From: Stenopsyche tienmushanensis
Taxonomy: Eukaryota > Arthropoda > Insecta > Trichoptera > Stenopsychidae
Assembly: GCA_008973525.1 (NCBI GenBank)
Contig: WACJ01000398.1
Span: forward strand, 1-64,000
Direction: 5' to 3'
Length of the DNA: 64,000 bases
Of the stretch, positions 30,501 through 37,383 are shown in pieces. Position 1 is the stretch's first letter. Each line of letters opens with the position of its first letter. The position numbers were made by a program, and so were the translations under genes. A model generated the notes under the pieces. It had not been told where the DNA came from and searched no databases. It was given only the letters and a program-made list of their open reading frames with translations.

Positions 30501-31748
30501 AGCGTCGGAGTAGCGATTACGGAACGAAATTTTGTTTTGGGTGTTTTACCAGAAAACAACGCTAATGAAGTAAAATCACCTGGAATTTTTAAAAGCGCAA
30601 GTCTCACTCATGCGAATATGGCAACAGATGAAGATCCATCACGCAAAGATTTCACCAGCTTGAGAGAAATATATGAGAGCAAATCGAACAACAAGAAGAA
30701 TCAGAACTTTCATCCGGCCAAAGCAGTTGATTCAAGAGACTATGAAATAATTGAGAATGTAGTTATAGATTCGGATGAAGGACGCTTATTGACATTGGAG
30801 TCAAGGCATTCAAAACGACAAAGACAATCTACTCCTCCCAGCTTGAAAGGCGCCAAACCGATCCCTCCAGATGTTGTCCCTCCGACACCCCCCGAAGAAC
30901 TTATGTCTATATACGAATATCCGAAACCGCCGAGGAAAGTCATTAAAGAAAACATGGTTCCACCGTTGCCGCCAAAAAACGAGAGTGGCAGAAGCCCCAG
31001 TTCGAGGAAAACAAAGTGCAATAACGGTCTGACAGCGAATTTAGACGCAGATAACAAAATTTCGCACTCAGAGCTGTCATCCGGACTCGAGAGGAGTCCA
31101 TCGGGTGCTTCTGTCCGAAGTCTTCCATCCTCGGACTACGAAAACATAGCAGACTCTCAAGACGACAAAGTATCAGAGAACATTCAAACGGATCCCAAGT
31201 CCATCAAGCAAACGGCGCAATCAAAAACGCCGAGCAAGATCAACTTTCGCGAACATCAAACGCCCAAAGCCAGCAGAAAACTTAGAAGCAACGCATCCGC
31301 ACGCAAATCCTTCAGAAACAAAAAAGATGGTGACGGCATCAAGAAGGTCTGGAGGCGAACCGTCGGCAATCAATACAAAGAGGACTCCGGATATCTCAGC
31401 ACGGATTCCAACGAATCCAGAAGGATCACGAGAAGAAAGCAGAAAGAGGCGAGATTGAGCGGGAGCGATACGGACGAATCTGTCGAAGATGCGCGCAGTG
31501 AATCCGGTGCGGAAAGTGTAGAGACTCACTCGGTGTTTTTTGGAAGCCTCAGGAAAGTTTCGCTGATAGCCGGCTCTGTGGACAGTGGTAACGGTTCGGA
31601 TTTAAGAATAAGTGAAGTGAGCGTCAGCGAGCTTCATGATGAATTAGAATACTGCCAAAGAGACGATTACGAGAAGATGAATTTTGAAGCAGTTACGCCG
31701 TTCGATAGTGCGATCAGCTCGAACAGTGTTACGCGCGTAAACTGTTAA
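3373..31748 (+). CDS. sha: shavenoid, spliced gene, 8 coding exons
   Basis: Exons are 3373-3541, 3690-3812, 25763-25873, 26810-26943, 27020-27194, 27271-27716, 27794-28045 and 28983-31748. All introns are GT-AG and all phases agree, giving 4176 bases (1391 residues). The protein has a signal peptide (hydrophobic residues 15-29), a Cys-rich segment (C60, C65, C74, C76, C78, C92, C99), possible N-glycosylation sites at N43 and N238, one membrane helix at about 264-288 followed by KKRR, and a long cytoplasmic tail. The tail holds proline-rich PxxP motifs (about 1094-1135) and a C-terminal block EDSGYLSTDSNES ... SVFFGS (about 1270-1325). From memory of the family this is Shavenoid/Kojak, a membrane-associated protein needed in Drosophila for actin-rich epidermal hairs. 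The start is the first ATG after an in-frame stop. Any 5' UTR exons upstream of 3283 and the 3' end are not resolved. An alternative name is unlikely. Confidence 0.9.
3690..3812 (+). CDS. sha: sha exon 2 (Cys-rich ectodomain)
   Basis: It is bounded by GACAG and GTACTT, is 123 bases long, and runs phase 1 to phase 1. It encodes residues 57-97 with six cysteines, including a CxCxC core (C74, C76, C78). The intron before it is 148 bases; the one after it is about 22 kb. Confidence 0.85.
4538..4893. mobile_element. palindromic MITE-like repeat
   Basis: The ends are inverted: GAGGTATTCTAATCTAGAA on the left and the reverse of TTTAGACTAGAATACCCC on the right. Near its right end is a perfect hairpin, AAAACTGTGAA / TTCACAGTTTT with a 7-base loop (about 4798-4827). 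A segment CAACACGGTTGACGTAATAT recurs near 13375. No coding capacity. Confidence 0.5.
6765..6850 (+). repeat. dispersed repeat, inverted partner at 23595-23690
   Basis: GTTGCCTTCGCCGCTGC followed by CTTATTCGG and GATCGCA occurs here and as its reverse complement at 23595-23690. No product seen. Sequence from 4900 to here holds no recognisable gene. Confidence 0.55.
7089..7554 (+). mobile_element. LTR (family A), full-length
   Basis: Starts TGTAGCGTGGG and ends CAACGTTACA. Immediately after it, GTGTCA resembles a truncated tRNA-Leu primer site. It matches minus-strand LTRs at 52413-52831 and 45743-46072 and fragments at 11708, 12160, 15214, 17145 and 23040. Near the 3' end is a GC-rich stem (CCGCCCGGGGACTCTGCCCC). 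No internal coding region follows, so this is a solo or decayed LTR. Confidence 0.75.
8120..8375 (-). repeat. AAT/TAA microsatellite, likely LINE tail
   Basis: Imperfect (AAT)n with interspersed AAC and AATC, directly 3' of the minus-strand LINE coding region. Trinucleotide tails are known for some LINE clades. The remaining 7600-8120 is AT-rich without a recognisable gene. Confidence 0.7.
8393..10090 (-). CDS. Jockey/CR1-like LINE reverse transcriptase, 5'-truncated
   Basis: An intact frame of about 560 residues shows the reverse-transcriptase blocks in order: WKKAFITPIYKKG, NYRPIS, HGFLRGRSAVTNL, DFSKAFDRIRHD, SGVPQGSLIGPLLF, the catalytic FADD (LLCFADDIKVY), LGVFHDSKLSF, then the LINE C-terminal region (YASQIWNPSYDKY). 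No endonuclease or RNase H domain is present. The frame opens at about 10090 after a stop and has no convincing start, so the copy is 5'-truncated. FADD replaces the usual YADD, a tolerated variant in the family. The AAT-rich tract at 8130-8375 abuts its 3' end and is probably its tail. Few defects suggest a young copy. Clade assignment (Jockey versus CR1) is from overall look only. Confidence 0.85.
   Translation of the reverse strand, partial: RLINTLIVGAKNHHHSLLHTKFDLFRSSFVDPPPNKTTITSSTQPICDISKVHIDTDVVKNLLHAIDPSKSCGPDNLPGIFLLKCADTISVPITILFRKSIYACAVPVLWKKAFITPIYKKGAKTDISNYRPISKLCIISKILEKIIYSQVYPALKQSFSPSQHGFLRGRSAVTNLVLLNDFLTETMHQRAQADVVYTDFSKAFDRIRHDILLSKLNNIGINGDLLRWFSSYIDNRTQAVVTNNYISGWVPVPSGVPQGSLIGPLLFAIFLYDVDTCLTSSKLLCFADDIKVYNTISSMSDAMALQGDLYRLQKYCDDHCLDLNPSKCSIMSFTRKRNPILFDYQLKNELVQRSDSLRDLGVFHDSKLSFNQHVNYIISKAMKALGFIIRSSSDFRQVKTLKILYCSLVRSHLEYASQIWNPSYDKYTSRIENVQRKFLRFISYRTHNKFESRFYELHCRRHHLLPLDKRRIIADVALFFKIAQSEVDCPDLLSKISIRTSSTPLRHSSLLYVPHSNTHYRSNSYILRTSHNFNKLCEIYNFDLFNTEINTAKQAITNSFFSFGA
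10175..10430 (+). other. GC-rich open frame, unrecognised
   Basis: A sharply GC-richer island in AT-rich surroundings. The + frame reads about 85 residues, LADAVRYLRRCDLIAAFF through VVRTGEALK to SVIGFRNRSSAG, ending at TAA about 10430. I do not recognise the protein. It could be a fragment of an unrecognised TE ORF or a captured exon. It sits next to the 5' junction of the LINE at 8393-10090. Confidence 0.3.
10440..11700. other. unassigned intronic DNA
   Basis: Short frames only (for example 11205-11429 + and 10595-10849 -). No family recognised. Confidence 0.4.
11708..12300 (+). mobile_element. Gypsy-type LTR element, heavily deleted
   Basis: LTR family A piece 11708-11853 (TGTAGCATGGG to ACGTTACA) is followed after one base by the primer site TGGTGTCAGAAGTGGGA (11855-11871), complementary to the 3' end of tRNA-Leu. 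A broken gag-like start follows (DDLSELIQRVNLIEPAE). At about 12160-12286 a second LTR 3' piece ends CGTTACA and is again followed by TGGTGTCAGAAAG. Both LTR copies are internally deleted. Confidence 0.75.
11855..11871 (+). other. tRNA-Leu primer-binding site
   Basis: TGGTGTCAGAAGTGGGA is the complement of the CCA-ended 3' terminus of insect tRNA-Leu, one base after the LTR. Confidence 0.75.
12576..13135. mobile_element. deleted copy of the 15371-18032 hAT-like element
   Basis: The left end CAGAGCCGTAACTAGGGTAT matches the left end at 15371. The segment 13020-13135 (CCCCAATCCCAGTTGC, CCGTGGCAGGC) matches the right end near 17950-18015. The interior is replaced by another repeat at 12718-12985. 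The terminal bases on the right are lost. Confidence 0.65.
12718..12985 (+). mobile_element. mariner-like MITE, family B, short copy
   Basis: Begins after TA with GTCCCAAAAGTACCCGACC, the mirror of the ends at 20682 and 32316. Contains the family core TCGCAAAAAGCCCTAAAAG and a GGTCCG...CGGACC hairpin shared with 20205-20340, 26070-26160, 31970-32050 and 39345-39480. Confidence 0.65.
13140..15200. other. unassigned intronic DNA
   Basis: AT-rich. The segment 13355-13400 repeats part of the MITE at 4538-4893, and 13532-13553 holds a reverse copy of the GCGGCCAAGAC motif. Nothing else recognised. Confidence 0.4.
15201..15370 (-). mobile_element. LTR family A (minus), left half, split by hAT
   Basis: TTTCTGACACCA (15201-15212) is a reversed primer-site remnant. 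The LTR end TGTAACGTGG follows at 15214. The LTR is interrupted at 15370 by the hAT-like element and resumes at 18041 (TTTTTATTATGACAAGATAGAG aligns with LTR 52413-52831). Confidence 0.7.
15363..15370 (+). repeat. hAT target-site duplication, left copy
   Basis: GCGAATAG, identical to 18033-18040. Confidence 0.85.
15650..15870 (-). mobile_element. fragment shared with Mutator-like repeat
   Basis: The segment around TTTTACAATATTATAGTGAGAAAC and the following AAAATGCAGTTTCGAG matches, in reverse, 43960-44160, which follows the Mutator-like frame. Confidence 0.5.
17145..17228 (+). mobile_element. LTR family A 3' fragment
   Basis: CATCACGACGAGCGCGTGGG, the GC stem GCCGCCCGGGGGCTCTGCCC, and the end CGCTTTACA align with 7440-7554. 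Confidence 0.65.
17432..17530 (+). repeat. 16-bp minisatellite, about six copies
   Basis: Unit GCGCACTGGCCGAGGG repeated almost perfectly. Because 16 is not a multiple of 3, all three minus-strand frames read the same 16-residue repeat (PVRPSASAPLGQCAPR), which explains three overlapping open frames that are not genes. Confidence 0.9.
18033..18125 (-). mobile_element. LTR family A (minus), right half, after hAT
   Basis: Begins with the GCGAATAG duplication and continues the LTR that stopped at 15370. The GACAAGATAGAGAGACC and GGACG stretches align with 52530-52570. Confidence 0.65.
18885..19040 (+). repeat. dispersed repeat, inverted partner at 22815-22965
   Basis: AAATAAAGCGCTG, GCTGCACGCCAC and TGTGCGGGCATACTC recur in reverse at 22815-22965, with the flanks up to CAAATAGGT also matching. 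Confidence 0.6.
19096..19225. repeat. ACCGAAC-rich low-complexity tract
   Basis: Repeated CCGAACCGAAA/ACCGAACCG units, of the sort seen at ends of some hAT elements. No coding content. Confidence 0.4.
20125..20682 (-). mobile_element. mariner-like MITE, family B, long copy
   Basis: Ends at GCGTACTTTTGGGAC followed by TA. The core (GGTCCGAAAAGTGGACC hairpin, TTCTATGATCTGTATGATCACGG) matches 12718-12985 in reverse. The segment 20460-20682 matches 32080-32316 (CGTACGGCCT, AATTCTGCCACCC). Confidence 0.65.
20870..21480 (+). mobile_element. R1-like LINE 3' end, truncated
   Basis: The frame 21085-21477 contains ATKRWSRNAGIADWERSW and TGHGRFAACMAK, then a C-x-C...H-x(4)-C zinc-knuckle-like stretch (CVCRESFMYADHVLWSC), typical of the C-terminus of R1-clade LINE pol. 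Stops lie between 20870 and 21085. The family is the same as 49790-50790 (minus). Confidence 0.7.
21560..22810. other. unassigned intronic DNA
   Basis: A short frame (21560-21823 +) is not recognised. A local stem GGGAGG...CCTCCC at about 22092-22113 is probably incidental. Confidence 0.4.
22815..22965 (-). repeat. dispersed repeat, inverted partner of 18885-19040
   Basis: Reverse complement of the 18885-19040 repeat, including GTGGCGTGCAGC and CAGCGCTTTATTT. Confidence 0.6.
23040..23252 (-). mobile_element. LTR family A (minus), 5' part
   Basis: Contains the perfect 14-bp palindrome GAAGGACGTCCTTC, then CGCAGTCAAGGCTATCCGAC, GAAGATAGCGCTGT and the LTR start in reverse, GCCCATGCTACA. No primer site is kept. 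Confidence 0.7.
23320..23425 (+). mobile_element. mariner remnant
   Basis: Reads HSPDLIHSDFNLFPGLETFF, a decayed version of the HPPYSPDLAPSDYHLF region with the third catalytic Asp. Confidence 0.5.
23595..23690 (-). repeat. dispersed repeat, partner of 6765-6850
   Basis: Reverse-complement match through CGCAGCGGCGAAGGCAACG. Confidence 0.55.
24640..24725 (+). repeat. LTR-like fragment with GCGGCCAAGAC motif
   Basis: CCGGCGGAAGAATATGTCCT, then the shared motif, then GGCGGATTAACAGTGG, as in LTR family A. The rest, 24730-25740, is AT-rich with nothing recognised. Confidence 0.5.
25763..25873 (+). CDS. sha: sha exon 3
   Basis: Acceptor TTTTTTTAACAG, donor CAG|GTAAATC, 111 bases, phase 1 to phase 1. 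It encodes residues 98-134 of the ectodomain, opening with ECSVAPFGSG and holding the last of the clustered cysteines. Confidence 0.88.
26065..26165 (+). repeat. family B core fragment in sha intron 3
   Basis: Matches TAAAAGCCCTAGGAGG, GTGGCTATAAAGTTTGTG and the GTCCG...CGGAC hairpin of the family B MITE. Confidence 0.6.
26480..26773 (+). mobile_element. Helitron-like non-autonomous element(s) in sha intron 3
   Basis: Two tandem 5'-type ends (ATAAAAATGAATTCTTGTTTG near 26482 and ATAAAAATCCATATTTGTTTG near 26600), each followed by ATGCGCTGCCAT. The 3' end GCATGCTGGGTAATCACTAG at 26754-26773 fits the stem plus CTAG|T end of Helitrons. No coding sequence. Confidence 0.6.
26810..26943 (+). CDS. 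sha: sha exon 4
   Basis: Acceptor AAATAATAG, donor CAA|GTATGT, 134 bases, phase 1 in and 0 out. It encodes ectodomain residues 135-179, including TPICAVSGAQFL and ALFRDEGRTFLQ. A Helitron-like end stops only about 36 bases upstream of the acceptor, so there is little room for a normal polypyrimidine tract. Confidence 0.87.
27020..27194 (+). CDS. sha: sha exon 5 (ectodomain)
   Basis: Acceptor TATTTTTAG, donor ACCA|GTAAGT, 175 bases, phase 0 in and 1 out. It encodes residues 180-237, including the conserved-looking LLVVHLLCRDVGTG and GVFTPCAAFRV stretches. It is flanked by 76-base introns on both sides. Confidence 0.9.
27271..27716 (+). CDS. sha: sha exon 6 (membrane helix)
   Basis: Acceptor TTTCTTTGCAG, donor AAT|GTGAGC, 446 bases. 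It encodes residues 238-386. A juxtamembrane NVS site is followed by the single membrane segment (about 264-288, starting YIAIGVSSVLLG) and a basic KKRR stop-transfer, then an acidic Ser/Asp/Glu-rich stretch. Orientation by charge puts the large C-terminal part in the cytoplasm. Confidence 0.92.
27794..28045 (+). CDS. sha: sha exon 7
   Basis: Acceptor TTCATTTCAG, donor CTG|GTAAGA, 252 bases, phase 0 both ends. It encodes cytoplasmic residues 387-470, ending in a RKLYFNPSYFEPHLLL block that joins SPPPAAIEFLVKIREV of the next exon. Confidence 0.9.
28139..28440 (-). mobile_element. Tc1/mariner-like terminal fragment, copy 2 (sha intron 7)
   Basis: Starts near TGCAATAAGGACGCTCGAC and aligns with 2165-2460 and 37384-37660 through AAATGTAAATAAAAC, ATATTTGCCGCGG and GAATTTGCT. 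Confidence 0.55.
28546..28799 (+). mobile_element. Helitron-like non-autonomous element in sha intron 7
   Basis: The 5' end is TCTAATATATAAAAA, followed by TGTTTGTTTGTCCG and ATGCGCTGCCATACCG. The 3' end GCGCGCTGGGTATCGGATAG mirrors the 26754-26773 end. A second ATAAAAATCAATGTTTGT lies inside. Confidence 0.6.
28983..31748 (+). CDS. sha: sha exon 8 (large cytoplasmic exon, stop)
   Basis: The acceptor is the AG at 28981-28982, opening SPPPAAIEFL. It encodes residues 471-1391 without a break. It holds a Cys/His cluster (CSGCPGC, CHSC) early on, three DYE-I/N-I tyrosine motifs (about residues 860, 1054, 1186), a proline-rich region with IPPDVVPPTPPEE and PPLPPK (SH3-ligand type, about 1094-1135), a basic Ser/Lys stretch, and the C-terminal signature shared with the minus-strand gene at the right edge. 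TE sequence starts again about 150-200 bases after the stop, so the 3' UTR is not clear. Confidence 0.93.
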   Translation, partial: SPPPAAIEFLVKIREVISIAKHKMATKRFNPSLIGIPEEETCYSFDNNFYQIGSQRSSIVSLKRENNRRRPHCSGCPGCEAMDMDMHELSAYIPDIRGLGACHSCSLANGVNKQTSIRKWLEGVPILKSTNNGIHNHSEARMLPDVSSSGNGLLNSLLSLPKEKEPPRKYYDFTSRSLYGEDTDNFIFKKRTSSVKSEPSFNKFSIPLPSFSNVSPRRFEHERTIAKISDISPIGLKTSERKFMSQNDIDHYDQKAAMKHALPDMINEAMAVDKNRNSSEKSTASNAYILDERKEAKKHKAPKKIFNSLIEMEKHGLDYETDSLERNPPNKGFSTPTEYGEVSSSQPSPSLSTALPMDEEMTMRNAIYKLNSGSRPSSRVSTKENSPKSSGDYEIIEKNINDHILNGFDNHIYTMPEMPPNRAGDYSLVTEVYVNNGYNFGSTPTSPSESDCSTFGRRKAMIKGPDELPGHLTIEVKDPPENYIQIHESDGFEPDTLDRKPSKIKISVGVAITERNFVLGVLPENNANEVKSPGIFKSASLTHANMATDEDPSRKDFTSLREIYESKSNNKKNQNFHPAKAVDSRDYEIIENVVIDSDEGRLLTLESRHSKRQRQSTPPSLKGAKPIPPDVVPPTPPEELMSIYEYPKPPRKVIKENMVPPLPPKNESGRSPSSRKTKCNNGLTANLDADNKISHSELSSGLERSPSGASVRSLPSSDYENIADSQDDKVSENIQTDPKSIKQTAQSKTPSKINFREHQTPKASRKLRSNASARKSFRNKKDGDGIKKVWRRTVGNQYKEDSGYLSTDSNESRRITRRKQKEARLSGSDTDESVEDARSESGAESVETHSVFFGSLRKVSLIAGSVDSGNGSDLRISEVSVSELHDELEYCQRDDYEKMNFEAVTPFDSAISSNSVTRVNC

Positions 31749-31884
31749 ATGCAACAGTGCCAAACTTTAACACTCCAATCTCCAACATGAATATCTACGA
31801 TTTTGTACATGATTTAATTTTGAGAATACGTTAAGTAGTATTTAAATTGAAATGTTCAATGCAAATTTTATGCCTTGTTCCACA

Positions 31885-32316
31885 AAAAAGTCAATACGCA
31901 TTCCAAAATACTGATGTCATGCCTTTGCCTGTAGATAGAACAGTATTTGCCTTATTTGGAACCGATTCATTGTGTCAGCGCTTCGAAATGCGGACCGGTT
32001 GAGCACACAGATCTTGTAGCCATTCCCTCCTTTTTAGGGCGTTTTTAGTGATAAATGCGTACCCGGGACCTGTTCGTCTTGGCAATTCGTACGGCCTCGT
32101 TTAAATTCTGCCACCCGATTTTATTGTTGCAAAAGAAGGAGTAAACTTCCCATGATAAGAATCTAGTTCGGCTTTGATATTGGTTGGACTGAGACTTTTT
32201 AAATAAAAGTATTTTCTATGTTTACAAAATCATTAAGAACGTTTATTATTTTTGGCATAATATTATTTTTTAAATAACAACCGCCATCCATAAATCAGGT
32301 CGGGTACTTCTGGGAC
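31885..32316 (-). mobile_element. mariner-like MITE, family B, copy after sha
   Basis: Right end GTCGGGTACTTCTGGGAC then TA. It contains CGTACGGCCTCGTTTAAATT and a decayed hairpin near 31985-32005. The left limit is uncertain. An AATAAA at 32204 lies inside the element and could serve as a sha polyadenylation signal, but this is not shown. Confidence 0.6.
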
Positions 32317-32319
32317 TAC

Positions 32320-33170
32320 CTACGTATATTGATGGACCTGTGGCACATATGCTGTGTCATCGGTCATTATAGTTCCAATATAATTTTACCTCATTTAAAA
32401 AATATATTGTTACTGGATCTGGAATATATGTTGGATATCACTGGACAATATGCTGACACGATTAAAGTCATGCACTGACTGCAAATTAGATTGTGCAATA
32501 TATTTTTTGTATACTATTATTTATTGTGCAATATTGTATAACGATTTTTACATGAAATTAACATAATATATATATTATTACTTTTAAAAAATATACAGTT
32601 AAATAATATATGTAATTATTTGTCTTTAAGTTTGCTATATTTAATGCATCGGATTAAGTTGTAGTTGTAGTTTTAATTTTAAATGTCGTGCAATTCTTTA
32701 CAAACTATCGTTTTTCATACGTTGGCTTATTTGTTGGCGTGCGTTCCATCATAGTAAAATTTGCAAAATCATCAAGCGCGTTGAATAAATAGAATGCAAC
32801 ATTGTGCAATCATTCAATTTTCGCCATGGCGACACGTTTCTTTTGTTCAAAACATGCGCGCGCATCCAAATTTGTTCCATTTGGAATTGTACGCATAACA
32901 AATGGGTTTTACGTATGAAACGCTTTACGTTTGTTAATTGTGATAAAAGGCCGGCAGTGCAATATTAATTAAGGATTTAAATTAATAAAAATATTTTTGT
33001 ATGTGTTCAATGTAGATAAAAACGCAATATTTTTGTGCAATGTAAAATTAATTATTATTGTATTTATGTGTCAAATGATTGTATTTTGCGGCTAGAAGCC
33101 AAAATTAGGTAAATAATATACGCTGTCCACGGAACAGAGTTTATTTTATGAATAATTTGTAATATAATTA
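32320..33170. other. unassigned intergenic DNA
   Basis: AT-rich, no frames or repeats recognised. Confidence 0.4.
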
Positions 33171-33178
33171 TAATAATA

Positions 33179-33385
33179 CAGTCGACCCTTCTATAGCGTC
33201 GAGATAAGGAACACGATACAAAAGCAAGACGCTATAGAAAGTTTGTCACTTATACAAAATTTGTACATGTTTAATTTGGTAATGAGTAAGTGACACGAGC
33301 GATTGGGCATTGACCTTATGTATTTTACCCATTGCATGGGTACAATATGCCGCAAACGAAGTGGACGCTATAAGAGGGTTGACTG
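33179..33385. mobile_element. Tigger/pogo MITE, 207 bp, complete
   Basis: Terminal inverted repeats CAGTCGACCCTTCTATAGCG and (reverse of right end) CAGTCAACCCTCTTATAGCG, flanked by TA on both sides, as for pogo/Tigger elements. A partial related copy lies at 57869-57980. Confidence 0.85.
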
Positions 33386-33389
33386 TATT

Positions 33390-34678
33390 TTAGATTTTTT
33401 TAAAATAATTTAATATGATATATTTTAGTAATAAGTGAATATTAGTGTTTTTTTTTAGTAAATGTAATTTCTATGTATATTTCTATTCGTTCTTCGATAC
33501 GTTTAAGTAATAATATATATATATTTTTATCAATTATGATTTCATTTTAATGTGGTCTTAAAATGTACATAAAAAAGACCACTTTTAGCTTCCTCGTACC
33601 TGCCAAATGTAAAAAAAATAGAAATATAAGGCACTTTCCGGGATATCAAGTTCACTATGGCGTTCCGAATGTGAAATTATAATCAATTGCAAACATTTTT
33701 AAATTGTGTATTTAGAGATTGTTCCAATGTCCAAATTGTATAATATTTTTATATCCATAGAAAATTGAATAAAATTAAAAAAAAATCGTGGGAAGGGGGG
33801 GCTTAAATATATTTTGGGACAATCTATTTATACGACTTTTTTTGAATCGAATTCGGAATCGTCTCTGAACTTTTTCCCTGAATCTGCAATTTTGAGGTTG
33901 TGGTTTCTCCCTTTTTTTTAAATCAAAATCGGGTTGTCTTGGTATATTGAGAGCCTTATAGGGCATATAGGTGGGAATTCCCTATATTTTTTTATTCCTG
34001 TTATATATTTTACGAATTGTTCACAGCGTTGTTGGTGTTTTATTTATTTTTGTTGATTTTTGTTTTGCTTATTGGGCATTGTTTGTGAGTTTGTTTTAAA
34101 TTAATGTGTGTGTTTTTTTAAATAATATAAACTTATTACTTAAAAAAATGTAATCTCCTCGAAGGTGCAATAAATACTTTTTTTATGATTCTGACTAATC
34201 GAAGTATTGGCGTGCAATATGTTTGACATTTGTGCAATATTTTTTTTATGTTTATCGATATTATAATATTTAATAATAAAATTATATATTTCACCCAATA
34301 TTTTATTTATTTATTGTATAACTTTAACTTAGAACCAACCAACTTAGCCAAAACCTAAATTTTATAATCGCAAAACATCCGCCCCACACAATCATCAAAA
34401 TAACCAAAAAATTCCTCATTTAATATTTTGAAGAAACTTCCCGAAAATCATTTTTTTCACTACACTTTTAAAATGATTCCGCAACTCTCAACAGCCAATA
34501 CGAATCATTTTCAAAATACAAACAGCAATAAGTAAAGACCTACTCGGTTCGTATTAAGATTGTACCGTGTTTTGTGTAATATATAATAAAATAAGTAATA
34601 ATCGTTTCACTTTTCGTGACAATAAGCCCAATTTACAATACCGCGCCTATTATTATTATTAGTTTCACTGCAAAACGT
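33390..34678. other. unassigned AT-rich intergenic DNA
   Basis: Poly-A/T and ATA-rich. No gene or TE recognised. Confidence 0.4.
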
Positions 34679-35015
34679 TGTGAAGCGTGAGCTGGGGGGA
34701 GAGGAAAAGGAAAGATGCGCGCGCAGCACAGCGGTTAAGCTCCGCTAACGGGAGAGAGCGGAGTCAGTCTGAAAAGTATAGAATGGGGATGCGCACGCTT
34801 CGCGAGCTCAACCAACGCAAACCAACACTAAATAAATTCCTAACCTACACAATCATGTTTCTTTTGGTTTCTCCTCGGCACCTCACCGGGTCCGATAAGA
34901 AACGGATCGGTAACCGTCTGAAGATCCGCGAGAAGGAGGACTTCTTATCGCTTACCGCCGGTGACTGTGCGGCTGAGCCGCAACCAACGAAGGTACCGCC
35001 ACAACCCATGCTACA
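34679..35015 (+). mobile_element. LTR (family C), complete
   Basis: Begins TGTGAAGCGTGAGC and ends CCCATGCTACA, one base before a primer site. A minus-strand copy lies at 51735-51874. The open frame 34687-35064 runs straight through the LTR and primer site, so it is not a gene. Downstream 35040-36000 shows no pol remains. Confidence 0.75.
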
Positions 35016-35016
35016 G

Positions 35017-35033
35017 TGGTGTCAGAAGTGGGA
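35017..35033 (+). other. tRNA-Leu primer-binding site
   Basis: TGGTGTCAGAAGTGGGA, identical to 11855-11871, one base after the LTR. Confidence 0.8.
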
Positions 35034-35039
35034 CCATCA

Positions 35040-37380
35040 ACTAAAATATTATAAAGATCAATAGGTTATACGAAGCTCGCATACTTTATACTTAAATATA
35101 CACCTTTAAATTATTGACAGTGTTTTTGTATACCACTTGATTGCTATAATAATCTAAATTGATCCATGGGATTCAGCTTTGGTTGAAAAAAAATTAAGAG
35201 TAGAGCTGATCCTTGCTTCCTTGTAGCCAATAACTGCTCCAAATCACTTGAATGCTACTTCTATAATTTGGCTTAATTTTTTTTTTTATACATAACACAC
35301 TACATAACAGAGTTTGTCGGAAGCAAAAAAAAACCCATCTTCATTTTCTATCATGATTATTCCCAAATACTTCCATTTATCCCGTTGATGAGGAATCTCG
35401 CATATGCTGCGAACGGATTCGAGTAATAAAGAAAGAGTATTTATTTATTACTCGAGTAATAAATAAACTTATTATTACTTGTATTTTGTTACTAAAACTG
35501 AAGACAGACATGTGTATTTTTTATGTTTACACGAATAAATGAAGAAATATTGTATGCTATCAACAGGGCTAAGGTTTATTTATTGATATACAAGCTTGAC
35601 TCACGCTGCGCGTTCTGGAGAGAAAAATGGATTTGTGTGGACGATAAGTAGTAGACATACGAATATAGCATCTATTTTAAAGTCAATTAAATATTAGTCC
35701 AATAATAAAAGGGTTAAAATTCGATTTATAATGATCCAACATCATCTATTGCACAGTCTAAATTCATAATTTAAGTCGGAGTGAATTTTTTGGATTTCAT
35801 AGATTAGACTACTATGCCAGACAGAATCGAACGCTTTCTCAATGTCAAGAAGTACCATAATAGTTTTTCCTTTTATGTAATTTTTTTTCAAAATAAATTC
35901 GTCTAGTCTGGTCGATTGTAGGGCGATAAAGTGATTCGACTATAGAAGACAACTTATTTTAGCTTTATGAGAAAATATTTTTCTTGCATAATCGAAAATT
36001 ACCTCATCAAAAATTAAGTCATTCAAGGAATACATTTTTCGTCACAGCATTGTTGTTAATTTAAGGATACTGTTTGCAAAAGTGACGCTCTTGTTTGTGC
36101 AGTCACGAAGTAGCAATTTGCTTCAAAAAATTGAGCCATTATTCAATTACAGCGTTTTTCCAAATAATGCAGAGATTCTTTACACAACAGAACTCATGAA
36201 GGAAGTTCATTTAAATTTGCATAATAAGGAGCAAATTGTAACAGGATTAAATTACTCGGCTGGATAGATCGTCGCGGATGCCATCGATTCTTGCAGATCT
36301 TTCAAATCTATGGATTGAAAAACTTTCATGCAAAAATATTAATAGCAATTCCTATTTTACATAATAATAGCTAAATACAATAACGTGGATATATGGTGAG
36401 GTATTGATTAAAAAGCTCAATCTTAGCCAAAATATTTATTTACTTGGAAAGAAATCGCAGCTTATGAGACTATATGTGATTTTGGCGGCTTCCCGCGGCC
36501 AAGACTGTCGGTCGACTTCTTTCTTTCTTTCTTACACATTCGCACTCTAATATTATAATTGGTGATGGGATGTGTCGAATAGCAGATATTAACTGCGATT
36601 TTATACAACCAGAAGAATTTTTCCCGCAGGAATTAAATTTAATAAAATCAAAGCATTATAATATTAAAGAATAAAAAGAAAAAAAATATTGACAAGATAT
36701 CTCTTCCTTGCTTACATATTGTACATAAAATATTGAACGCTTATCTGTTGGAATCATTTACCAGCATCATCAGATGTTCTCCTTCGGTGTCAGATTCAGA
36801 TCGTAATCAATTTGCGGCGGATCGAGAGATGATGTACAATTTATACCAATCCCAGTCATTATAGGACGGCATGTCAAAAGACTAATGATACGATGGATGC
36901 TGGATAATCAAGTCACACATTTATCAAGAAACTTTCTTGTGTCGAATTGCTTATTTGACGAAGGCTTAATGACATGTTACGAATCTGATGTAGTAGGATG
37001 GTTACCGTTTGATACATCGCATGCATCAACAAGAAGTGGCCTACTCGACTTTTTTATATGACAAACTCGAATGGCACAAGTAAACAGCTCCAGCTGGAGC
37101 TGTGAAAACAACCAAGAGTCCGGCAAAGTGTTAAAAAAGCACGAAGAGCACTCGGGTTTATCGAATCGAATCGATCGAAAAAACTTGCAACTGCTACGAA
37201 TCTCGATAATGTCAATAGGACCACGAGAGATACTTAAAAGACCGCTGGTAATTTATTGACAAAATACGATTGGATTTATAATTTTTGTCGCACGTCATCT
37301 AATGAGTAGTTTTGACTGAAAGTCGACTTATTACAATGATTAAAATAAAATTTAAAAAATTGCAATGGAATTCAAAATTT
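35040..37380. other. unassigned intergenic DNA
   Basis: Short frames such as 36082-36267 and 37071-37259 (+) are unrecognised. The GCGGCCAAGACTGTCGGTCG motif occurs at 36495-36516. Confidence 0.4.
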
Positions 37381-37383
37381 GCA

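Noticed and set aside
34687..35064. 125-residue + strand open frame
   Set aside because: It runs through an LTR, the primer site and beyond, so it reflects LTR sequence and not a gene.
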